DNA of 64,000 nt from an uncultured Cryomorphaceae bacterium. Its GTDB lineage: Bacteria > Bacteroidota > Bacteroidia > Flavobacteriales > Schleiferiaceae. Both the position numbers and the translations under genes were made by a program. This document shows positions 27,901-36,591 of the stretch, piece by piece. The stretch spans positions 18,806 through 82,805 of the forward strand of contig CAJWKU010000007.1 in assembly GCA_913043005.1 (NCBI GenBank), read 5' to 3'. Numbering within the stretch: the first letter of the stretch is position 1; each line of letters begins with the position of its first letter. Below the pieces are notes generated by a model. The model worked only from the letters and a program-made list of their open reading frames with translations, searched no databases and was not told the DNA's origin.

Positions 27901-29863
27901 TTGGAGAACTAACTCAGGAGGAACACCATCCTCAGGCACAGGTCCATCGTCTGGACATTCATCTGGCTCTGGAAATGATAGATATTTATATCTCGAGGCA
28001 TCATCATGCTATGAGAATATTGCCATCCTTACAACACCCTGTATTGATATGACTCAGACAATAATTCCTGAATTAGAGTTTTGGTCGCACATGTCTGGCA
28101 ATTCTGATGGCGAACTGCATATTGATATTTTAAGCCAAGGTCAATGGTATAACGATTTTGTCCCTGTTATCTACACTATTGCGGGTTCTAACTGGACTCA
28201 ACAAAATGTATCATTAGCTTCATTTGCCGGAAATGTCATTGTTGTTAGGTTCCGTGGACAAACAGGTAGTGCCTTCTCAAGTGATGTAGCAATAGATGAT
28301 ATTTCAATTACAGAAGTTACAAGTGCTCCAACTGCAAACTTTAGTATTAGCAATTCTTTACCATGCCTCAATCAAACAATTGACTTCATTGACAACAGTC
28401 TGAATGGACCAAATCAATGGATCTGGAATATAAGTCCTAGCTCGGGATATTCATACATGAATGGAACGGACTCAACCAGTCAATATCCTCAAATTGCTTT
28501 TAACAATTTTGGCACTTACAATATTAGTTTGACCGCTAGTAACAATTATGGATCAAATACTTCCAGTTCTTCTTCAATAATTGTAAATGGCGGATCTAAC
28601 TTGCCATTCAATCAAGGTTTTAATAATTTTTTACCCTCTGGTTGGGAACTTGAAAATCCTGATAATTCAACTACTTGGGATCAAAAGAATGCCATAGGAA
28701 GTAACGGACAAAATACCTCAGCCGTCTTCATATCTAATATTAACTACAACGCTCCGCTTCAAGAAGATTATTTGGTAACTCCAGGAATTGATTTAACGGG
28801 AGCCTCTCAGCCTGTTCTGATATTTGATGTCTCACATGCTACTTATAATTCAAATTATTCAGATGGACTAAGAGTCGATGTTTCTTCAAATTGTGGCAGT
28901 TCTTGGAGTCCCGCAGGATACCTCAAATCAGGAACTGTGCTGGCTACGGTACCGTCCCAAACTTCTGCATTTACCCCAAATAGCTCAGGTCAATGGCGTG
29001 AGGACACTGTTTTTCTTGCAACCTCGTTATCTGGACCTAGCATCAAATTTAGATTTGCTGCAATAAATGGATATGGTAACAATCTTTATATAGATAATAT
29101 TAGGGTTTATAATCTAGGAGCCAGTGCACCAAATGCATCTATAAATAGCTCAGTATCCAGTGCAACATGTATTAATGATACGGTTATTTTCCAGGCTATG
29201 AACCCAGGGACGTCAATTGCTTCATGGGACTTTGGTGCAGGCTCAATTCCAAGTAGTGCAAATGGCGCTGGACCTCATTCGGTTGTATATTTTTCTGGCG
29301 GAGCAAAATCAACTACTCTTTCTCTTACAAACTCCGGTGGAACAGATGTTGATACTTTAGGATTTAATGTTGGTCAACCTGTAACTGCAGGATTTTCTTA
29401 CAATACCAACGGTCAAACCGTCAACTTTACTGATAATTCGAGTGGAGTTCCAACGCAATGGAATTGGAATTTTGGCGATGGATCAAGCAGTAGCCTTCAA
29501 AATCCAACACACTCCTATCCAGCAACTGGCGGGTCATATAATGCCACTCTAGCGTCATATAATAATTGCGGATGGGATACGGCTGGAGTACTGCTTCAGA
29601 TATCTGGTATTGGAATTGATGAACCAATCACAACAGAGTGGTCTTTATCTCCAAATCCAAGTCGAAACAGGATTAATTTAATTGGCCCTTCTAATGATCA
29701 CATTGAAAATGTCCAAGTAATTGATGCATTAGGTAGAGTCATTTTTAATGGGAAGCTATCCATGGAAAACTCTTTAAATATTGAGTCATTTGCAGCAGGG
29801 CAATATTTAATGAGGATTCATGCTAAGGGCACGAGAAAGGTGCTTCCCTTCATGAAAAAATAA
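24971..29863 (+). CDS. Secreted S8 (subtilisin-like) peptidase with T9SS type A sorting domain
   Basis: About 1630 residues. I start at the GTG at 24971, since KKTYILLFLAFSFISQAQ is then an N-terminal signal peptide; the open frame upstream adds 34 residues that would bury it. The catalytic triad is visible: Asp in GDDG (247-248), H273 in GAHGDHVAGT and S441 in GTSMACP. After the peptidase come beta modules, including two jelly-roll/MAM-like units ending in AIDDISI (about 1106) and YIDNIRVY (about 1372), and a PKD repeat (WNFGDGSSSS, about 1500). The last 80 residues form a type A sorting domain (LSPNPSRNR through MRIHAKG), so it is secreted by T9SS. A degradative or processing role is likely. 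Confidence 0.93.
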   Translation: MKKTYILLFLAFSFISQAQNSYPEQSIDNKSRVIFQSGTYSLPSLSKITMKSLNKSERNLDKVVRIISSKTPLSKGAWAELENLGVTNIGYLPINSYLILMPKTNEDLFLELRKNGISGLGSLLPEMKLSEQLASGNVPEYIWVGSKWELYIEGIPSIDWSIVIDDLKNLDIDVLGAEFKGLKILISPDYINSLANHPSITYIQQKEAPAEAENRIGIKNHRSNTLRVPYVGGRNYDGTGVVVGHGDDGDIEPHIDFTGRVLANKSGPSNGAHGDHVAGTIMGAGNLDPDGEGQAPGSKLVYYDYPDNLYDIDVDYNLYGIRVTASSYSNGCNAGYTAFTRQVDLDAIQNPSLTHVFSAGNNGNSNCNYGAGSGWGNITGGHKQGKNVLATANVTGADIIAGSSSRGPAHDGRIKPDIAALGTNVFSCLAPNDYRSITGTSMACPGIAGVMAQLYDAYKQNNNGIDPEGGLMRSLLTNNADDLGNPGPDFKYGYGRVNGLRAAKAIEMGWYIKDSVAQGEVDTINITVPGGNGVGELRVMLHWTDPQATVNAGRALVNDLNATLNLDAATWLPWVLDPTPNSSALNSNAVRAVDSLNNSEQFTLSQPTGGTYKLLVNGSSIPVGPQKYWVTWTIVNNEVELTYPIGGEVIPPLTTIPVRWDAPNGTGTFSLEYSTNGGNTFTQFATAPASARQSNFLSPNGSGDSLVFKVQRGNQQDLSDAPIGLIGYPGNLQLNWACPDSFNVSWNAVNNASGYVVYMLGQEYMDPIDTTGSNSYTFYNVNPSNTVWWTVAALTPGGRAGKRAVAVEKIPGLQGCLLTNDVIMTSVLSPSDNIPDCQSTGNLPVSILIENGGLDSVFTVPMAYQFGSNAIVRDTAYVSLASTNTHVFTFNTTVNASLLGSYSIKVWTESLIDQNRWNDTLISFFEIVQSDSTYTLPYSQNFDSFSTCATSNNCGSTICNLSGHMTNWNNGSQDDIDWRTNSGGTPSSGTGPSSGHSSGSGNDRYLYLEASSCYENIAILTTPCIDMTQTIIPELEFWSHMSGNSDGELHIDILSQGQWYNDFVPVIYTIAGSNWTQQNVSLASFAGNVIVVRFRGQTGSAFSSDVAIDDISITEVTSAPTANFSISNSLPCLNQTIDFIDNSLNGPNQWIWNISPSSGYSYMNGTDSTSQYPQIAFNNFGTYNISLTASNNYGSNTSSSSSIIVNGGSNLPFNQGFNNFLPSGWELENPDNSTTWDQKNAIGSNGQNTSAVFISNINYNAPLQEDYLVTPGIDLTGASQPVLIFDVSHATYNSNYSDGLRVDVSSNCGSSWSPAGYLKSGTVLATVPSQTSAFTPNSSGQWREDTVFLATSLSGPSIKFRFAAINGYGNNLYIDNIRVYNLGASAPNASINSSVSSATCINDTVIFQAMNPGTSIASWDFGAGSIPSSANGAGPHSVVYFSGGAKSTTLSLTNSGGTDVDTLGFNVGQPVTAGFSYNTNGQTVNFTDNSSGVPTQWNWNFGDGSSSSLQNPTHSYPATGGSYNATLASYNNCGWDTAGVLLQISGIGIDEPITTEWSLSPNPSRNRINLIGPSNDHIENVQVIDALGRVIFNGKLSMENSLNIESFAAGQYLMRIHAKGTRKVLPFMKK

Positions 29864-29886
29864 TTCAGTTACAACCAACTTCAAAT

Positions 29887-29923
29887 CCCCAATTATTTAA
29901 TAATTAGATAATTGGGGTTTTTT
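29887..29923 (+). terminator. Rho-independent terminator of the subtilase gene
   Basis: A perfect 10-bp stem, CCCCAATTAT (29887-29896) with ATAATTGGGG (29908-29917), has an 11-base loop and is followed by six T residues. It lies 23 bases after the stop, at the junction with the convergent GNAT gene. It is the clearest terminator in the window. Confidence 0.85.
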
Positions 29924-29970
29924 ATCAAACGACATTTTATCTAAAAGAATGGAATCAGTTGAGTAAAAGT

Positions 29971-30504
29971 TTACTTTAATTTTTTGTATTGTAATACTTC
30001 CACCTCTTCATTTGGGAGTTTAATGAGGCCATTAAATTCAAAGCCTAATTTTTCTAAAAGCCTCTGAGAAGAAACATTTTGTTTTGACACAATTGCTTTA
30101 ATTTCTTGAATTTCAAATTCTTCAAATCCGGCTTTAATTAATCTCGATGATGACTCATAGGCATACCCGAACCCTTCATATTTAGGAAGAAGACCAAAAC
30201 CAATATCAACCCCATCTAATCCATCTCTATCGTAGATGCCGCAAATTCCTATCTTATCTCCACTTATCTTTTCAATCAAGGAATAATTTGAATATCCAAG
30301 ATTATATAATTGAGGTAGCATCTTAGTTTGAATATATTTTAATGCATCCTGAATTGAATATATTCTCCTATCTCCCACAAACTTTAAAAATTTCCGTGTA
30401 TTCATTAATTGAAATATTAAGTCAGCATCTTGTTCTGAGGTAGGCCTTATGAACAATCTCTCTGTTTCAAACTTTTGATGAACTATTTTTTTTATTGAGC
30501 CCAT
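29971..30504 (-). CDS. GNAT acetyltransferase (RimJ/RimL type)
   Basis: A 177-residue acetyl-CoA-dependent N-acetyltransferase. Features: TERLFIRPTSEQDADLIFQL at the N-terminus, IGFGLLPKYEGFGYAYESSSRL (acetyl-CoA site, with the R/Q-x-x-G-x-G/A loop altered to KYEGFGYA), and QNVSSQRLLEKLGFEF at the end. The RimJ/RimL subfamily modifies protein N-termini or small amines; the target cannot be assigned. It lies 13 bases after the SSS symporter gene and probably shares its transcript. Confidence 0.85.
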   Translation of the reverse strand: MGSIKKIVHQKFETERLFIRPTSEQDADLIFQLMNTRKFLKFVGDRRIYSIQDALKYIQTKMLPQLYNLGYSNYSLIEKISGDKIGICGIYDRDGLDGVDIGFGLLPKYEGFGYAYESSSRLIKAGFEEFEIQEIKAIVSKQNVSSQRLLEKLGFEFNGLIKLPNEEVEVLQYKKLK

Positions 30505-30517
30505 TTCATCATTTGTT

Positions 30518-31975
30518 CTAACGTTTTACTTGGGGAAAATTTTTAACTGATGAAGAGCTGAAATAAAGCATCATAGTCATGATTATTCCATTTAATATGA
30601 TGATTTCAAAACCAAAAATATAATTTAAGTAAAGTGGCGAGGCCCAGCTTGCGAAATAAGTCAGAAGTGGACTTAATATTGCCGCGAATGGAATAATCCA
30701 TTTGTTAGAGATTTTAGCCTTAGAGAATATTCCAAAAGTAAAGAGCCCCAATAGCGGCCCATAAGTGTAGCCAGCTGCAGTAAAAATGTTTTTGATTATG
30801 CTCGCATCAACAAAGGGACGAGCTGCAATTATTAAAAGTGCAATCGCTAACGTCATTCCAACGTGAACCCTTTTTCTTATTAATAACCCTCGAGATTCTT
30901 TCATTTTCTCAATACCAAGAATATCAACACAAAAAGAAGTAGTGAGAGAAGTAAGAGCAGAGTCTGCAGATGAATATGCTGCAGCTATAAGCCCAATGAA
31001 AAACAACAACCCCACAACTATTGGGATTTCCGCATAACTTGCTACTGCTGGGAAAAGCTCGTCTCCATGAGCTTCAATACCTTCTTGACGAGCATAAATT
31101 AACAAAAGAACCCCTAAAGACAAAAAAAGTGCGTTGACAAAAACAAGAACACCGGAGAGAGTTATCATATTAAGCTGAGCCTCTTTTAGGTTTCTACAAG
31201 TCAAGTTTTTTTGCATCATATCTTGATCCAGTCCTGTCATAGCAAGAGTGATAAATATTCCACCTAAAAACTGTTTCCAAAAATTTCTTCCATCAGTTGC
31301 ATTTGGGAAAAACCATTTCGATTCCTCCTGAGAAATTATAGTATTAAAAATTCCATTTGAATTATCTATAGAAATGTAGACATAATAAATAGTTAAACAC
31401 ATAGCACCAAGCATCGCTATTGTTTGCAATGTATCCGTAAATATTACTGTGCGGATACCTCCTCGATTTGTGTAAACCCATATCAAAGCCAACGTAATTA
31501 TTACAGTCCAAATAAAATTAATTCCGAGTTCATCAAAAACTAAAGACTGGAGAACCGCTGCAACTAGATAAAGTCTAAAAGAAGCCCCCAACCACCTTGA
31601 TATTATAAAAAAAGCAGCTCCTGTTGTATGCGCAACCTTTCCATATCGTTGAGCTAAAAAACCATAGATTGTAGTAGTGTTGTATTTATAATATATCGGC
31701 AATAATAAAAATGCAATACAGAAGTAACCAAAAACATAGCCCAACACCATTTGGAGATAGGCCATTCCAGAAGTTTCAACCCAGCCTGGTACAGAGATAA
31801 ATGTTACGCCACTTAGCGATGCCCCAATCATTCCAAAACTCACAAGCCACCAAGGAGATTGCCTGTTTCCCAGAAAAAATGTCGAATTATCAGTTTTTTT
31901 TGTACTTGTTCTAGCAACAATAAGAAGCAGGCAAAAATACCCAACCATCAAGAGTAAAATATATTCTGGTTTCAT
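30518..31975 (-). CDS. Sodium:solute symporter (SSS family)
   Basis: A 485-residue transporter with about 13 hydrophobic helices, N-terminal FFLGNRQSPWWLVSFGMIGASLSGVT, GGIRTVIFTDTLQT and TLAMTGLDQDMMQKNLTCRN. The second half has SSADSALTSLTTSFCVD, the conserved helix 8 sodium site. It lacks the long hydrophilic insert of the symporter at 21.0-22.7 kb, so the two are not recent duplicates. Substrate unknown. It is divergent from recR across 29 bases, so regulatory sequences are shared. Confidence 0.9.
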   Translation of the reverse strand: MKPEYILLLMVGYFCLLLIVARTSTKKTDNSTFFLGNRQSPWWLVSFGMIGASLSGVTFISVPGWVETSGMAYLQMVLGYVFGYFCIAFLLLPIYYKYNTTTIYGFLAQRYGKVAHTTGAAFFIISRWLGASFRLYLVAAVLQSLVFDELGINFIWTVIITLALIWVYTNRGGIRTVIFTDTLQTIAMLGAMCLTIYYVYISIDNSNGIFNTIISQEESKWFFPNATDGRNFWKQFLGGIFITLAMTGLDQDMMQKNLTCRNLKEAQLNMITLSGVLVFVNALFLSLGVLLLIYARQEGIEAHGDELFPAVASYAEIPIVVGLLFFIGLIAAAYSSADSALTSLTTSFCVDILGIEKMKESRGLLIRKRVHVGMTLAIALLIIAARPFVDASIIKNIFTAAGYTYGPLLGLFTFGIFSKAKISNKWIIPFAAILSPLLTYFASWASPLYLNYIFGFEIIILNGIIMTMMLYFSSSSVKNFPQVKR

Positions 31976-31991
31976 CCCTGTAAAGATGGCG

Positions 31992-31999
31992 TACTTTTA
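31992..31999 (+). promoter_or_regulatory. Weak -7 promoter box of recR, next to the start codon
   Basis: TACTTTTA differs by one base from TAnnTTTG and ends five bases before the recR ATG at 32005. It is one of several boxes close to a start codon in this window. Confidence 0.28.
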
Positions 32000-32004
32000 C
32001 CATA

Positions 32005-32622
32005 ATGGAACTCCCGTCAAAATCAATGGAACGAGCGGTACAAGAATTGTCCAGACTACCAGGAATAGGTAGGCGCTCTGCACTTCGTTTAATTCTTCAT
32101 CTGCTTCGCCAAGGAAATGAAAGAATGGAGAACTTAGCCTCATCAATTCAAGATTTAAGCAATAATTCGCAATTCTGCGAAAACTGTCATAGTATCAGCG
32201 ATGTCCCATTGTGCAGCATATGCAATGACACAAAAAGAGATGATAAATCTATATGTGTTGTTGAAGATATTCGAGATGTTCTTGCTTTAGAGAAAACCCA
32301 TGCTTTTCGTGGAAAATATCATGTTCTTGGTGGACTAATATCGCCAATGGATGGCTTAGGTCCAGGAGATTTAACAATTGATGAATTAATAAAAAAAATA
32401 AAAAGCAATGGAGCAGATGAGGTAATAATGGCATTAAGCTCAACAATGGAAGGAGATACGACAGCTTTTTATATTTATCGAAAAATAGGAGACCTTTCTT
32501 TAAAATTGACATCTATAGCACGTGGCTTGCCAATAGGTGATTCGCTAGAGTATGCTGATGAAGTTACACTCGGTAGATCCTTGCAGCAGCGCGTCCTATT
32601 TGAATCAACATTGAGCAAATAA
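32005..32622 (+). CDS. recR: Recombination protein RecR
   Basis: A 205-residue DNA-clamp protein of the RecFOR gap-repair pathway. N-terminal helix-hairpin-helix LSRLPGIGRRSALRL, zinc finger C58-x2-C61-x8-C70-x2-C73, a Toprim domain with VVEDIRDVLALE and the GLISPMDG loop, and a C-terminal GLPIGDSLEYADEVTLGRSL are all standard. The length is normal. It is followed after three bases by the glycosyltransferase gene, so the two share a transcript, a common chance pairing in Bacteroidota. Confidence 0.96.
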   Translation: MELPSKSMERAVQELSRLPGIGRRSALRLILHLLRQGNERMENLASSIQDLSNNSQFCENCHSISDVPLCSICNDTKRDDKSICVVEDIRDVLALEKTHAFRGKYHVLGGLISPMDGLGPGDLTIDELIKKIKSNGADEVIMALSSTMEGDTTAFYIYRKIGDLSLKLTSIARGLPIGDSLEYADEVTLGRSLQQRVLFESTLSK

Positions 32623-32625
32623 AAA

Positions 32626-34458
32626 ATGGATTTATCTGTTATAATAGTAAGCTATAATGTAAAAACATACTTAGACCAATGCTTAAGATCAGTCCAACGG
32701 GCTTCAGAGAATTTGAAAGTTGAGGTAATTGTAATAGATAATTGCTCAAAAGACGATACTTTAAAACATATAAAAAATAAATTTCCATGGGTCCACTGCA
32801 TAGAAAATAAAGTAAACTTAGGGTTTGGAAAGGCTAACAATATAGGGGCAAAAAAAGCTATTGGTGACTATGTGCTCTATTTAAATCCAGATACTGTAGT
32901 CGGAGAAAATAATTTTAAGTTAGCGTTAAAGCAATTCAATGAGCATCCTAATTTGGGATCTTTAGGATGTCGAATGATTGATGGAAAAGGTAATTTTTTA
33001 CCTGAATCTAAAAGAGGCTTCCCTACCCCTCTGGTTGCCATTTATAGATTATTTGGATTAGCCAGACTTTTTCCAAAAAGTAAGAGATGGGCCGGTTATT
33101 ATATGGGCCATATTGATGAATCAGAAAATGCTGCAGTTGAAATTCATTGTGGCGCATGGATGATGTTATCTAGGCAAGCTCTGATTAAAAGCGTTGGTTT
33201 TGATGAAGACTTTTTTATGTATGGAGAAGATATTGACCTATCACACAGAATAGGAAAATTTGGTTTTGAAACCAGATATTTTTCAGATAGCCCAATAATT
33301 CACTACAAAGGTGAAAGTACCAAACATGACTCATGGGCATATGTCAAAAACTTCCATGTGGCCATGGATATTTTTGCAAAAAAACACTTTACGAGTGGGG
33401 CAAAAGCTTTCAGTATTCTAATCCGCACAGGAATCTATGCGAAGGCCTTTTCATCTATTCTAAAACGATGGCTGGAATTACTTGTTCCTCTTTTTTTAAC
33501 AGCAGCCATAGGTTACTTTTTGGCAAATGAATTTACAGACTATTGGGAAACCAATCACCGTTATCCTCAAGGAGGAGAATATCCGAGAATTTATCGTCAA
33601 GTAATTCTTCCAACTTATTTGATCATTTGGACCCTAAGTATGTTTATTAGCGGAGCCTACTCCATTAATTCATCCATTTTCCGATATTTTACAGGTTTCC
33701 TTTTATCAACATCTGTTCTTCTATCCTCGTATGCCCTTCTTCCTTTAGATTTGCGCTTTTCAAGAATATTAATTCTAATTTCATCACTTCTTTTTTTTAT
33801 TTCATTTATAAGTGTCAAGACATTTCTAAAATTTAGATCTTCGGAGGGCGTATTTGGGCTGGTTAATGAAACAATTGCGCATGTTGATAGAGTGGATAGT
33901 AAGAAATTAAACTCATCATCTAATTATGATATTTCAATTGATGAAATCGTTGAGCAATGTGATTATTTAAGGCCAACTGAAATTCATTTCTACCCCCAAA
34001 ATATAGATTTTCATAAGATCATTAAAACCATGATTCTACTAAGAAAAAGAAACTTGAGGTATCGGATGATTTATTCTTCATGGACCCTTGGGAGCGATGA
34101 TTATCAAAGGTCCTCAAATCATGCATTTCCAGCTCTATTAAGGCCATCATTGCGTAGAGCAAAATATTTATTAAGTATGTTATTTACGATTTTCATAATA
34201 GTCACTCTGCCGGTTTGTGCATGCTTCCCAAGGGGGAGGCATGCATTAAAAAACTTACCCGCAGTTCTTTTGAGAAAAAAAACATGGGTAGGGTACATAG
34301 GTAATGAATCAAGTGATTTACCTTTCTTAAAAAAAGGTGTTTTTTGTCATACCCATTTATTGGAAGATAAAGAGTTGCAAAAATTTGCTGATATAAGATA
34401 TGCTCATCATTGGAGACCAGAATTTGATATATATGGTCTTTTTAACGGCTCTATTTAA
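32626..34458 (+). CDS. Membrane-bound family 2 glycosyltransferase with C-terminal extension
   Basis: A 610-residue protein. Residues 1-260 are GT2: SVIIVSYNVKTYLDQCL, the DXD-like YLNPDTVV, and a GAWMMLSRQALIKSVGFDEDFFMYGEDIDLS acceptor region as in rhamnosyltransferases. From about 275 to 405 there are four membrane helices. A soluble stretch of about 110 residues follows, then a fifth hydrophobic helix (YLLSMLFTIFIIVTLPVCAC) and a tail with KKTWVGY and YAHHWRPEFDIYGL. The tail resembles the end of bacterial sugar (phospho)transferases. Probably it adds a sugar to a lipid-linked or surface glycan at the inner membrane. The donor and acceptor cannot be told. Confidence 0.85.
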   Translation: MDLSVIIVSYNVKTYLDQCLRSVQRASENLKVEVIVIDNCSKDDTLKHIKNKFPWVHCIENKVNLGFGKANNIGAKKAIGDYVLYLNPDTVVGENNFKLALKQFNEHPNLGSLGCRMIDGKGNFLPESKRGFPTPLVAIYRLFGLARLFPKSKRWAGYYMGHIDESENAAVEIHCGAWMMLSRQALIKSVGFDEDFFMYGEDIDLSHRIGKFGFETRYFSDSPIIHYKGESTKHDSWAYVKNFHVAMDIFAKKHFTSGAKAFSILIRTGIYAKAFSSILKRWLELLVPLFLTAAIGYFLANEFTDYWETNHRYPQGGEYPRIYRQVILPTYLIIWTLSMFISGAYSINSSIFRYFTGFLLSTSVLLSSYALLPLDLRFSRILILISSLLFFISFISVKTFLKFRSSEGVFGLVNETIAHVDRVDSKKLNSSSNYDISIDEIVEQCDYLRPTEIHFYPQNIDFHKIIKTMILLRKRNLRYRMIYSSWTLGSDDYQRSSNHAFPALLRPSLRRAKYLLSMLFTIFIIVTLPVCACFPRGRHALKNLPAVLLRKKTWVGYIGNESSDLPFLKKGVFCHTHLLEDKELQKFADIRYAHHWRPEFDIYGLFNGSI

Positions 34459-34460
34459 CT

Positions 34461-34468
34461 TAAATTTG
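34461..34468 (+). promoter_or_regulatory. Candidate -7 promoter box of the E2 operon
   Basis: TAAATTTG matches TAnnTTTG, 18 bases before the ATG at 34487, in the 28-base gap after the glycosyltransferase. It would allow transcription independent of recR. Confidence 0.38.
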
Positions 34469-34486
34469 TAAGACAATCCTTAGAAA

Positions 34487-35836
34487 ATGTTTGAATTAAT
34501 AATGCCCAAAATGGGCGAATCTGTAGCTGAAGCAACCATCACTGAATGGTTAAAAAATGAAGGTGATTCTATCTCAATGGATGAATCTTTATTAACCATT
34601 GCTACTGATAAAGTTGACAGCGACTTGCCATCACCCGTGTCTGGAGTTTTAAGAAAGATTCTTTTCAAAGTAGACGATATTATACAGGTAGGTCAGGTTA
34701 TTGCCCACATTGAAACCGAAGAAGAGAATACAACCAAAATTGAAAGTATTGACGTAAAAGATGATCCAATAAAGTCTGAAGAACAATTGGAAGCGATACC
34801 TGTAAAAAATGGAGAAGAGAAAGAAAAAACATCGACAGCAAATATTGAATATAAATCAACTATTTCAAGAGAAAGCTCAGGCCGATTCTACAGTCCATTG
34901 GTTAGAAGTATTGCCCAAGAAGAAGGGGTGAGTCAAGAAGAATTGGACAGTATCAGAGGAAGTGGTAATGAAGGGCGCGTAACAAAACAGGACTTGATTA
35001 CATTTTTAGATAAAAAGTCGACCCGAGATATAGCTAGTATTCCGATTAACGATATAGACACTGAGAAAAAAACAGAGATAACTGAAGCGCCAAAAAAGCA
35101 ATCCTCTAATCTAATTAATAGTTTGCCGGGGGATGAGATTATCGAGATGGACAGGATGCGAAAATTGATCGCTGATCATATGGTCATGAGCAAACATACA
35201 TCTCCCCATGTGACATCATTTGTTGAAGCAGATGTGACCTCATTGGTCCTTTGGAGAAAAAAAGTGAAGAGTAACTATGAAAAGCGAGAAAACAGCAGAC
35301 TTACTTTTACTCCTATATTTTTAGAAGCCGTTGTCAGAGCGATTAAAGATTTTCCCAATATTAATGTTAGTGTTGATGGAAATAAAATTATTTCACATAA
35401 ACCAATTAATGTTGGAATGGCAACTGCACTGCCTAATGGTAATTTGATTGTTCCTGTCATTAAAAATGCGGATAGATTTAGTCTTTCTGGCCTGGCCAAA
35501 GAAGTAAATGAGCTAGCCGATAATGCTCGAAACAATAAGCTCAAACCCGATGATATAAATGGGGGAACATATACTGTGACGAATGTCGGCACTTTTGGTA
35601 ATGTCATGGGAACGCCCATAATTAATCAGCCACAAGTTGCCATTTTAGCCCTCGGAGCAATTCGAAAAATGCCTGCGGTAATTGAAACACCTGATGGAGA
35701 TGCAATAGCAATTCGTCACAAAATGTTTTTATCGCATTCTTATGATCACAGGGTTGTTGACGGAGCGCTTGGAGGAATGTTTGTTAAAAGAGTTGCTGAC
35801 TATTTGGAAAACTGGGATAGTGAACGTGAAATATGA
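34487..35836 (+). CDS. 2-oxo acid dehydrogenase E2 (dihydrolipoamide acyltransferase)
   Basis: A 449-residue E2 core subunit. Residues 1-75 are a lipoyl domain with the lipoylated lysine K42 in ATDKVDS. An E3/E1-binding domain lies at about 127-165 (YSPLVRSIAQEEGVSQEEL, then GSGNEGRVTKQDL). The catalytic domain runs from about 215 to 449, with H421 in HSYDHRVVDGA. One lipoyl domain and the branched-chain-like pattern suggest branched-chain 2-oxo acid or pyruvate dehydrogenase rather than 2-oxoglutarate. No E1 or E3 is near. Its stop overlaps the exonuclease start by four bases. Confidence 0.92.
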   Translation: MFELIMPKMGESVAEATITEWLKNEGDSISMDESLLTIATDKVDSDLPSPVSGVLRKILFKVDDIIQVGQVIAHIETEEENTTKIESIDVKDDPIKSEEQLEAIPVKNGEEKEKTSTANIEYKSTISRESSGRFYSPLVRSIAQEEGVSQEELDSIRGSGNEGRVTKQDLITFLDKKSTRDIASIPINDIDTEKKTEITEAPKKQSSNLINSLPGDEIIEMDRMRKLIADHMVMSKHTSPHVTSFVEADVTSLVLWRKKVKSNYEKRENSRLTFTPIFLEAVVRAIKDFPNINVSVDGNKIISHKPINVGMATALPNGNLIVPVIKNADRFSLSGLAKEVNELADNARNNKLKPDDINGGTYTVTNVGTFGNVMGTPIINQPQVAILALGAIRKMPAVIETPDGDAIAIRHKMFLSHSYDHRVVDGALGGMFVKRVADYLENWDSEREI

Positions 35837-36591
35837 TTAGTTTAACTAAGCCCTTGTGCGTATTTGATCTGGAAACTACTGGAATTAATGTAGTGCATGA
35901 TCGCATTGTTGAAATATGTATTATCAAGGTTAATATTGACAATACGGAGATCACAAAAGTTTGGAGAATCAACCCCACCATACCCATACCAGAGGTAACT
36001 ACTGCAATTCATGGAATAACTGATGAAATGGTTAAAGATTGCCCGACCTTTAAGGAACAAGCAAAAGAGATTTCAACTTTTATTAAAAATTGCGATTTAG
36101 CAGGATTCAATAGCAATAAATTTGATATTCCACTGCTAGCGGAAGAATTTTTAAGAGCAGATGTTGAAATTGACATGCATAAAGTATATGCAGTTGATGT
36201 CCAAAATATTTTTCATCAAAAAGAGCAAAGAAACCTGAGTGCTGCATTGAGATTTTATTGTGATACTGAACTGGTAAATGCTCACAATGCAGAAGCGGAT
36301 GTTAGAGCAACCCTAGATGTCCTTAAAGCCCAGTTAGATCGATACGATGATCTGCCTAAAAATATCGGTGAACTTGCGGAATATAGTAAGCGATATAAAG
36401 CTGCAGACTTCGCGGGATTCATAACGTTCAATGAAAAAAATGAAGAGCAATTTTCTTTTGGGAAATATAAAAATCAAACAGTTACATCGGTTTTATTAAA
36501 AGATCCGGGATATTACTCCTGGATTCAAAATGCAGATTTTCCATTGTATACAAAAAAAATACTCACAGCAATTAGACTCAAAAGCAAATGA
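35833..36591 (+). CDS. DnaQ-like 3'-5' exonuclease
   Basis: A 252-residue DEDDh-type exonuclease. Exo I is FDLETTG (D12 and E14), Exo II is in GFNSNKFDIPLL, and Exo III is HNAEADVRATLDV. Residues 1-175 form the nuclease; the C-terminal 60 residues contain FSFGKYKNQTV followed by YYSWIQNADFP, a small domain seen in other Bacteroidota exonucleases (quorum-sensing-regulator-like/DUF3820). A proofreading or repair role is plausible, but it is not the polymerase III epsilon subunit on sequence alone. It is coupled to E2 upstream and FAH downstream by four-base overlaps. Confidence 0.88.
   Translation: MISLTKPLCVFDLETTGINVVHDRIVEICIIKVNIDNTEITKVWRINPTIPIPEVTTAIHGITDEMVKDCPTFKEQAKEISTFIKNCDLAGFNSNKFDIPLLAEEFLRADVEIDMHKVYAVDVQNIFHQKEQRNLSAALRFYCDTELVNAHNAEADVRATLDVLKAQLDRYDDLPKNIGELAEYSKRYKAADFAGFITFNEKNEEQFSFGKYKNQTVTSVLLKDPGYYSWIQNADFPLYTKKILTAIRLKSK

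Noticed and set aside
29155..29863. The end of the subtilase as a separate PKD protein
   Set aside because: The frame is continuous with the peptidase, with no stop or start signal between.
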